A DNA stretch of 64,000 bases from Bradyrhizobium sp. WBOS07. Its GTDB lineage: Bacteria; Pseudomonadota; Alphaproteobacteria; Rhizobiales; Xanthobacteraceae. Below the pieces are notes generated by a model. That model did no database searches. It had not been told where the DNA came from and saw only the letters and a program-made list of their open reading frames with translations. Numbering within the stretch: the first letter of the stretch is position 1; every line of letters starts with the position of its first letter. Both the position numbers and the translations under genes were made by a program. Where the stretch lies: contig NZ_CP029008.1 of assembly GCF_024585165.1 (NCBI RefSeq), positions 3,348,001-3,412,000 on the forward strand. The letters are read 5' to 3'. Positions 57,684 through 64,000 of the stretch are shown one piece after another.

Positions 57684-57971
57684 TCAATGCAGCCGGAACA
57701 CGCCGTCCACGGCGCGCAGCTCGGCCGGCTTGATCAGCTTGGAATGCGCCACGGTGACCGAATGGAGGGGGCCGTCGAGCTTCTCCTGCCAGAACGCCAG
57801 GAAATCCTTCAGCGCCGGGAATTTCGGAAACATGTCGTAGTTCTGCCAGACGTAGGTCTGAAGCAGCGAGGGATGATCCGGCATCCGATAGAGGATCTGT
57901 GCCGTCGTCAGCCCGTAACCCAGCATCTGTTTCCGGAAATCCTCGGAAACGGCCCCATTCCGCAGTCCCAT
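57684..57971 (-). CDS. usg: Usg family protein
   Basis: A 95-residue protein of the Usg family found in alphaproteobacteria. Its conserved block is LGYGLTTAQILYRMPDHPSL followed by LLQTYVWQ and LEGPLHSV-type residues (LDGPLHSVTVAHS). No function is established. It is divergent from groESL with about 380 bases between them. Confidence 0.85.
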   Translation of the reverse strand: MGLRNGAVSEDFRKQMLGYGLTTAQILYRMPDHPSLLQTYVWQNYDMFPKFPALKDFLAFWQEKLDGPLHSVTVAHSKLIKPAELRAVDGVFRLH

Positions 57972-58237
57972 GCCAAACCTCCTTTGCAGGAGCGCATTCG
58001 AGGGGCGGCTTGGTCGGTGTGCGCCTTACGAGCCACCCGGTACTGATGCGCTCACATGAGAGAAATGTGACGCAAACTGACAATCCATCTCAAGCCCAAA
58101 AGTTTAACAAGCTGTTGAAATTCAACGCGTTAGCAGCAGAGAACGCTCCGTGCTAATACGGGCGCGAGGCTCGGTTAACGATGGCGAGAGAAGCTGGCAA
58201 TGCGCGCTTCCGAGTGCTGATTTTTTTGCTACAAACC

Positions 58238-58266
58238 CTTGCCCCCGCAAAATTCCTGTCCTATTT
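58238..58266 (+). promoter_or_regulatory. groESL promoter
   Basis: CTTGCC at 58238-58243 and CTATTT at 58261-58266 are separated by 17 bases, close to both housekeeping and alphaproteobacterial heat-shock (RpoH) promoter patterns (CTTG, CTAT-T). The CIRCE operator begins 14 bases further on. Confidence 0.5.
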
Positions 58267-58280
58267 CACCTCCGCGTGTG

Positions 58281-58307
58281 CTAGCACTCGCGGGCACCGA
58301 CTGCTAA
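58281..58307 (+). promoter_or_regulatory. CIRCE operator (HrcA-binding site)
   Basis: A nearly canonical CIRCE element: left arm CTAGCACTC (consensus TTAGCACTC), a 9-base spacer, right arm GACTGCTAA (consensus GAGTGCTAA). It lies between the promoter and the groES start, where the HrcA repressor would block transcription until heat shock. Confidence 0.9.
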
Positions 58308-58350
58308 CAATCTCAAAACCTCAACCCGAGCAAATGCTTAGGAGGACTGC

Positions 58351-58665
58351 ATGAAATTCCGTCCGCTTCACGACCGCGTCGTGGTCAAGCGCATCGACGC
58401 AGAAGAGAAGACCGCTGGCGGCATCATCATTCCCGACACTGCCAAGGAAAAGCCCTCCCAGGGCGAAGTCGTCGCCGTTGGTCCCGGTGGCCGCGACGAA
58501 GCCGGCAAGCTGATCCCGATCGACCTCAAGGTCGGCGACCGCGTGCTGTTCGGCAAGTGGTCCGGCACCGAGGTCAAGATCGATGGCCAGGACCTGCTGA
58601 TCATGAAGGAGAGCGACGTGATGGGCGTTCTCGAAGTCAGCGAGTCCAAGAAGAAGGCGGCTTAA
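58351..58665 (+). CDS. groES: Co-chaperonin GroES
   Basis: A 104-residue co-chaperonin, the heptameric lid of GroEL. Motifs: [20 protein letters not shown] at the start, the mobile-loop [28 protein letters not shown] and the C-terminal [20 protein letters not shown] precedes the ATG. It is cotranscribed with groEL after 45 bases and is under CIRCE/HrcA control. Confidence 0.97.
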   Translation: MKFRPLHDRVVVKRIDAEEKTAGGIIIPDTAKEKPSQGEVVAVGPGGRDEAGKLIPIDLKVGDRVLFGKWSGTEVKIDGQDLLIMKESDVMGVLEVSESKKKAA

Positions 58666-60351
<1,686 letters not shown>

Positions 60352-60375
60352 GGTCCAACCACCTCAAGAACGACG

Positions 60376-60409
60376 AAACCCCGGCAGCGATGCCGGGGTT
60401 TTTGTTTTT
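60376..60409 (+). terminator. groEL terminator, copy 1
   Basis: An 11-bp stem (AAACCCCGGCA with TGCCGGGGTTT) and GCGA loop followed by a T-rich tail. It is identical to the hairpin at 63333-63366 after the second groEL end. Confidence 0.93.
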
Positions 60410-60483
60410 GAGGAACGGTTCGGAAGCGGACATCGGCTTCTTGGTCGTGTCCACAGTACCAATCGAGAGCCTCAAGTCTCGTC

Positions 60484-62745
60484 TCAAGCGGCCAGCGATT
60501 TGATTTCACCTCCAGCCTCCGCAATTGCGTCTTGAAGTATCACATACAGCTTGTTCAAAAAATTTCGCGCATCTTGCGTCATAGCCGCGCTCATATGAGG
60601 GGCGGCTTCGTGATGGATATCGTTGATCAAATCAGCTCGAAAGCTCGCCGATCCCTTCCCGGAGAATTGATACGCCTCCCTCCATCTAGACAGCTGGTCG
60701 TCACGAAGCCTCGTTGATACGAGATCGTGAAGCTTTGCAAATACAAGCTGACGTATTGGATCGAGCGCAGCCTCCCGCTCTTCATCGTTAGCTGGCACTC
60801 CCTTCCATTCCGCTGGCCGATCGAGCCATTTGGCAGCCTCCTCCTGCAGACAGCCAAGGAGATCGGCCACGGGACGGAGATTACTGTACTCATCCACTCC
60901 ATTTGCCAGTCGCCGACTAAGCGCCTTGATGCGCGTCCAATGCTCCTTTGATACCCCATCATGATATCCTAGCCCTAGTCGCCCGTGCCAAGGGTTTCTG
61001 AAGGCATCAATCGCGTCCCGCATTGCGATTTCAAGGCCCTTAAACTGATAGATCGGAGCAACTGTGACCGCGGCTGACGGAACAATCGCTTCGTGCACGA
61101 TCTTAAGAAGCTTCAACAGCTCCTTGATGAAACCAGCCGGAATCTTATCAGTCGATCGATCCAGTCCACCGAGAAACACCGAGTTCCTCTCGATCTGTCG
61201 ATTCAACGTGCCAGCTATCCCGGCCCCAACGCTATCGCGAATGCTCGACATGGCATTCTTAACTGAAGCAGTCACATGATCCGTCTTTTGAGCAAAGGTA
61301 GAAAGATTTGCACCTTTGACCTGATCGAAATGAGTGAAGACAACTGCCAACTTTCGCGAAAATCCGCTAGTGCCAACAGTACGCAGCAACGCCAATGGAG
61401 CGGCTTGCATGGGTTGCTGCGCGTTATCGACGAGAAGTATCGTATCTACTGAATCGAATTTCTGCGTAATTCGCGTAGATATCGAAGAGGCGTCGTTCGC
61501 GGCATGACCGATTCCTTCGCCATCAATTAAAACAAGCTTGGGTTGGACAGCCCCCTCAAATGCAGGATAAAATGGACCACGCACACGAATGCCATCGACC
61601 AAAGGCGTAAGTAGCCTTCCAAACTGAAGATGATGATTGCTAGCGAACCACCGTACGCTGGAAAGGAACGTCGCGCGATCCGCCTCGGCATACGTCCAAC
61701 ATGTCGGCCACTCTGAGGCAGAACGCTCAATGGTCCCTGTCGAGACCATGTCAAATCGACGTGCAACATCCTCCATGAGATCGAGCCCAAGCTCCGCGAA
61801 TGCCCCGTCATAAAATATTTCGTTTCCAAAAATTTCGAGCCAAGCAGCACGATCATCGGCAGTCATCTCTGACCTTAGCTCGCCCAGCTCTCGTTTCACT
61901 CTAGCTTCCACGTCCGAGACAACATCGCCAATCGTCGACAGATAATGCTCCAAGCGTGCACGATTCTGTTCTTGCTCCTTACCGCTCACCATTTCGTGCG
62001 GAGCAATTTCGGCAACCTCGGCGACGTCGTCATCGAACGAGAATTCATCATCATCAGCCTTCCCCTGCGAAGTGGAATAGCCTCCCAGCACATACGAAAG
62101 CCGGAACCTCTGCTCCTCATGCTGAAGTAGGGCAGCCATAATTTTTGCTGGCGAACTTCCCTGGACAGCCTCAAGACATGCCGCCTCAAGACATTCATCG
62201 ATGTATGCACGAACCTGATGCTCGGGCATGAACGTAACGACAGCCTCATAGCCACCTTCCGAAGTCACAATTTCCGTGTCGGCCGTTGTTGTCTTGGCGG
62301 TAGACGTTGATGGAAAACGATCCACCTCATGGTCCGTCCCTATGAGATGGCGCAGAAGCGTGGTCTTGCCCGCTCCAGTAGTTCCGAGCAGCAATGCGCG
62401 GCTATATCCATCCGTTGCTGTCGGCAAAGGAATGACTAGATCGCGCTTCGCTGCTGAATTGAAGGATCCGGTCTCCATTCCCTCGAAAAAGATCGACACC
62501 ACAACTGGATCAAACTGATGATCCGCATCCTTACGCTTGTCCCCAGTCCACCATGTTTCGTCCCCCAATAGCTCGTTCAATTGCCCAACCAATTCGTCGG
62601 CCCGGGCATCGTCGGAGGTTCCTAGACCCTTTCTCACCTTCAATCCCTTCTTGTTCTTACTGTCGGTCCGAACCGGATGACGGAACGTGACACTCCAGCC
62701 GGGACGATTTGAGCGAACTTTCGTTGCAGTGAAGCGCGAAACCAT
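60484..62745 (-). CDS. Large P-loop GTPase-like accessory protein
   Basis: A 753-residue protein. The P loop is GTTGAGKTT at residues 121-129, a Thr-rich switch-I-like stretch ([14 protein letters not shown]) follows at about 145-158, a G3-like DGEG is at 408-411, and THFD at 471-474 resembles the G4 base-recognition motif. Together these suggest a dynamin- or septin-like GTPase rather than an AAA+ ATPase. Residues 1-65 are a basic, separate N-terminal module. The last 250 residues are helical. The start ATG 62745 has GGAGGAGAAT before it. I do not know a named function; its place in a flanked island suggests a defence or stress role, which is inference. Confidence 0.8.
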   Translation of the reverse strand: MVSRFTATKVRSNRPGWSVTFRHPVRTDSKNKKGLKVRKGLGTSDDARADELVGQLNELLGDETWWTGDKRKDADHQFDPVVVSIFFEGMETGSFNSAAKRDLVIPLPTATDGYSRALLLGTTGAGKTTLLRHLIGTDHEVDRFPSTSTAKTTTADTEIVTSEGGYEAVVTFMPEHQVRAYIDECLEAACLEAVQGSSPAKIMAALLQHEEQRFRLSYVLGGYSTSQGKADDDEFSFDDDVAEVAEIAPHEMVSGKEQEQNRARLEHYLSTIGDVVSDVEARVKRELGELRSEMTADDRAAWLEIFGNEIFYDGAFAELGLDLMEDVARRFDMVSTGTIERSASEWPTCWTYAEADRATFLSSVRWFASNHHLQFGRLLTPLVDGIRVRGPFYPAFEGAVQPKLVLIDGEGIGHAANDASSISTRITQKFDSVDTILLVDNAQQPMQAAPLALLRTVGTSGFSRKLAVVFTHFDQVKGANLSTFAQKTDHVTASVKNAMSSIRDSVGAGIAGTLNRQIERNSVFLGGLDRSTDKIPAGFIKELLKLLKIVHEAIVPSAAVTVAPIYQFKGLEIAMRDAIDAFRNPWHGRLGLGYHDGVSKEHWTRIKALSRRLANGVDEYSNLRPVADLLGCLQEEAAKWLDRPAEWKGVPANDEEREAALDPIRQLVFAKLHDLVSTRLRDDQLSRWREAYQFSGKGSASFRADLINDIHHEAAPHMSAAMTQDARNFLNKLYVILQDAIAEAGGEIKSLAA

Positions 62746-62765
62746 ATTCTCCTCCGCGGGGCTCT

Positions 62766-62827
62766 GTTGTTCCTCGTTGTTCCAATACAGACTCCACGGG
62801 CCTCTGTCAAGAACAACACAGAACAAC
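62766..62827 (-). promoter_or_regulatory. Four-half-site operator around the GTPase gene promoter
   Basis: Left arm 62766-62782 is GTTGTTC-CTC-GTTGTTC and right arm 62811-62827 is GAACAAC-ACA-GAACAAC, so four 7-base half-sites are arranged as direct pairs with 10-bp period and inverted between arms, 28 bases apart. The right arm abuts the -35 element and the left arm overlaps the end of the -10. This spacing suits a dimer of dimers on one face of the helix. Confidence 0.75.
62782..62810 (-). promoter_or_regulatory. Sigma-70-type promoter of the GTPase gene
   Basis: On the minus strand TTGACA (62805-62810) is a perfect -35 and TATTGG (62782-62787) a fair -10, with 17 bases between. It lies between the operator arms and about 40 bases before the ATG. 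It is one of the best consensus promoters in the window. Confidence 0.75.
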
Positions 62828-62906
62828 GCGCGACATACAGCATCCCGAGTGATTTCAGTTGGTTGGGCGCTGCGCGTTCGCGCGAGCACCCGCGATCCAA
62901 CTGCCC

Positions 62907-63301
62907 GCGTCGCCCTGCTCCGTGCTTCCGAGCAGCTCAAGGGCCTGCGCACCAAGAACGACGACCAGAAGACCGGCGTCGAGATCGTGCGCAAGGCGCT
63001 GTCGGCTCCCGCCCGCCAGATCGCGATCAACGCCGGTGAAGACGGCTCGGTGATCGTCGGCAAGATCCTGGAGAACAAGGCCTACAATTACGGCTTCGAC
63101 TCCCAGACCGGCGACTATGCCGACCTCGTCAAGAAGGGCATCATCGACCCGACCAAGGTGGTCCGTACCGCGATCCAGAACGCAGCTTCGGTTGCGGCCC
63201 TGCTGATCACCACGGAAGCCATGGTCGCCGAGCTGCCCAAGAAGGGCGGCGCCGGCCCGGCAATGCCCCCCGGCGGCGGCATGGGCGGCATGGACTTCTG
63301 A
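62907..63301 (+). pseudogene. Orphan 3' end of groEL (direct repeat, copy 2)
   Basis: Encodes the last 131 residues of GroEL in frame to a TGA, without a start; the match to the intact gene begins abruptly at 62907. Five of seven base differences are clustered in the last 120 bases. Because the native downstream sequence (terminator and palindromic repeat) follows this copy, it is probably the original chromosomal 3' end displaced by island B. Confidence 0.93.
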
Positions 63302-63332
63302 TCCAGCCGTTCAGGCACAGTCGAGAAATGCG

Positions 63333-63366
63333 AAACCCCGGCAGCGATGCCGGGGTTTTTGTTTTT
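63333..63366 (+). terminator. groEL terminator, copy 2
   Basis: The same 11-bp stem and GCGA loop as at 60376-60409, followed by a T-rich tail. It follows the orphan groEL 3' end. Confidence 0.93.
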
Positions 63367-63370
63367 GGTC

Positions 63371-63600
63371 GTCATTCCGGGGCGCGCCCTCTTGGGCGCG
63401 AGCCCGGAATCCATAACCACGAACCTTAGTTGGTTGTCCCGGGCTGGAAAGCAGCCCGGTTCGGATCCCTGATCCTCTAGTCCTCCAATCCTACCATCAC
63501 TGCCCGCGCCCCTTCTTACGGACGACAGGCATAGGGGGCCATTCCATCGGCCTGTGGTTATGGATTCCGGGCTCAGCGCTTCGCGCTGCCCCGGAATGAC
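63371..63600. repeat. Split palindromic repeat (GTCATTCCGGGGC family)
   Basis: The left half (63371-63414: GTCATTCCGGGGCGCGCC to AGCCCGGAATCCAT) and the right half (63560-63600: ATGGATTCCGGGCT to CCCCGGAATGAC) would make one normal element, but 145 bases separate them instead of about 20. Confidence 0.75.
63538..63600. repeat. Direct repeat, copy 1 (GIY-YIG gene leader)
   Basis: GCCATTCCATCGGCCTGTGG and the following half palindrome recur at 63906-63965. In the second copy the first bases are the start codon region of the GIY-YIG gene, so copy 1 could be what is left of an earlier GIY-YIG unit. Confidence 0.8.
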
Positions 63601-63622
63601 GGAGGGAGCGCGGGTACAATTC

Positions 63623-63910
63623 TCATCGGGTTATCCCGGGATAGAGATCATCCCAATTCGGGTTCTGCTCCTCAATGAGCCGCGTCTTCCAGTCTCGCCG
63701 CCACTTCTTGAGCTCTTTCTCCCGGGCAATCGCGGTTGCAGGGTCGTCATAGATTTCGAACAGAACGAGCTTGTCGACGCCGTACCTCGTGGTGAAGCCG
63801 GGGACGGCTTTCGTCCTGTGCTGGTACACACGGCGCACGAGGTCGTTGGTCACGCCGATGTAGAGCGTGCCGTGCTTCTTACTCGCGAGGATGTAGACGT
63901 AATAAGCCAT
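63623..63910 (-). CDS. GIY-YIG nuclease family protein
   Basis: A 95-residue single-domain GIY-YIG protein. The signature is YVYILASKKHGTLYIGVTNDLVRRVYQH, quoted in part as YVYILAS and LYIGVTNDL, and the catalytic Arg (RRVYQH), Glu and Tyr positions are present, with a late KKWRRDWK basic helix. Related small proteins are structure-selective or REP-linked endonucleases; activity here is unproven. Its start codon lies in the 63906-63965 repeat, and palindromic repeat halves flank the gene. Confidence 0.87.
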   Translation of the reverse strand: MAYYVYILASKKHGTLYIGVTNDLVRRVYQHRTKAVPGFTTRYGVDKLVLFEIYDDPATAIAREKELKKWRRDWKTRLIEEQNPNWDDLYPGITR

Positions 63911-63965
63911 TCCATCGGCCTGTGGTTACGGATTCCGGGCTCGCGCTTCGCGCGCCCGGAATGAC
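63906..63965. repeat. Direct repeat, copy 2, with half palindromic element
   Basis: GCCATTCCATCGGCCTGTGG followed by a GGATTCCGGGCTCGCG and CGCCCGGAATGAC half element. It is the partner of 63538-63600. The window ends 35 bases after it without another recognisable feature. Confidence 0.8.
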
Positions 63966-64000
63966 TGGCGGATCGAGCACAGCGCAATTGTCCGCGCCGC

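Larger units (their letters stand above)
57972..58350. other. Divergent control region between usg and groESL
   Basis: This 380-base stretch holds the groESL promoter and CIRCE operator (separate entries) and the usg leader. An AT-richer part near 58080-58130 could hold a usg or second groESL promoter. No gene is seen. Confidence 0.6.
60352..62906. mobile_element. Accessory island B (GTPase-like gene) flanked by groEL 3'-end duplication
   Basis: A lower-G+C stretch inserted after groEL and closed at 62907 by a partial second groEL. It contains one large minus-strand gene and its control region, and no recombinase or transposase. This repeats the architecture of island A at 3775-5595. The right end of the cargo is the control region of the gene, so the cargo promoter abuts the duplicated fragment. 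An insertion is the natural reading; the mechanism is inference. Confidence 0.65.
63302..63622. other. Intergenic region with terminator, split palindromic repeat and GIY-YIG leader remnant
   Basis: It holds the second groEL terminator, a GTCATTCCGGGGC-family repeat in two halves (63371-63414 and 63560-63600), about 145 bases of unrelated sequence between them, and at 63538-63560 a copy of the sequence surrounding the start of the GIY-YIG gene. No intact gene is seen. Confidence 0.7.

Noticed and set aside
62766..62827. LexA (SOS) box before the GTPase gene
   Set aside because: Alphaproteobacterial LexA boxes are usually GTTC-N7-GTTC. Here the GTTC cores are separated by six bases (10-bp period) and occur as an inverted pair of such arms, so the match fails by one base in both arms. 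I kept it as an unassigned operator.
62746..63078. Upstream extension of the GTPase reading frame to 63078, giving 864 residues
   Set aside because: The added part is antisense to the groEL duplicate and would be translated from a conserved groEL sequence in reverse; the good Shine-Dalgarno and promoter support the ATG at 62745.
62687..63301. A 204-residue plus-strand protein ending in the GroEL C-terminus
   Set aside because: It joins antisense of the GTPase leader to the groEL fragment by chance; there is no promoter or start context, so I treat the groEL part as a pseudogene.

Overview
The window is high-G+C alphaproteobacterial chromosome, most likely Bradyrhizobium or a close relative in the Nitrobacteraceae. 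The evidence is the Usg-family protein, a DUF3126 protein, a CIRCE-controlled groESL operon, an Anbu proteasome-homologue cluster, many nutrient-uptake modules, and several families of dispersed palindromic intergenic repeats (GTCATTCCGGGGC-type, GTAGGGTGGG-type and others). No CRISPR array, rRNA, transposase or integrase gene was seen. One tRNA is present, tRNA-Leu(UAA).

Layout. 1-3778: the end of a polyamine-type ABC importer (binding protein, two permeases) with an Asp/Glu/hydantoin racemase. 3775-5595: a lower-G+C accessory island with a three-Cys-motif partner protein (TcmP) and a convergent DUF5131/Gp37-Gp68-type protein, closed on the right by a second copy of the 3' end of the racemase gene. 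5596-14786: housekeeping and small envelope genes (gamma carbonic anhydrase, an Rmf-like small protein, an exported caspase-like protein, cysE, membrane proteins). 14787-22500: a decayed aldo/keto reductase 3' end, a LysR regulator, a three-subunit molybdenum hydroxylase (PaoABC-like) and a second LysR regulator facing a DUF1330 gene. 22501-31801: a LuxR-type regulator, an alpha/beta hydrolase, an FAD monooxygenase, tRNA-Leu, a large membrane protein and a Bcr/CflA efflux pump. 32079-44390: an oligopeptide ABC importer with M20 and M81 peptidases, an amidohydrolase, an amidase and a crotonase. 44479-49508: quinone reductase, 2-hydroxychromene-2-carboxylate isomerase, a short MetE-like methionine synthase, gpt and a CinA-like protein. 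49788-54593: the Anbu cluster (ATP-grasp, alpha-E, transglutaminase, Anbu peptidase). 54618-60351: SDR, nucleoside transporter, cupin, Usg, groES and groEL. 60352-62906: a second accessory island with one large P-loop GTPase-like gene, again closed by a second copy of the 3' end of the preceding host gene, this time groEL. 63302-64000: a GIY-YIG gene embedded in palindromic repeats.

The most interesting observation is that the two unrelated accessory islands share one architecture: intact host gene, low-G+C cargo, then a sharp junction into a diverged partial copy of that same gene's 3' end. The copies are about 156 bp (racemase) and about 393 bp (groEL), much longer than usual integrase att sites, and neither island has a recombinase. 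This suggests a recurrent, homology-driven way of parking small, possibly defensive, cargo behind host genes. The second island also has a compact promoter whose -35 and -10 elements are bracketed by four 7-bp half-sites (GTTGTTC, direct with a 10-bp period within each arm, inverted between arms), which looks like a tightly regulated operator.
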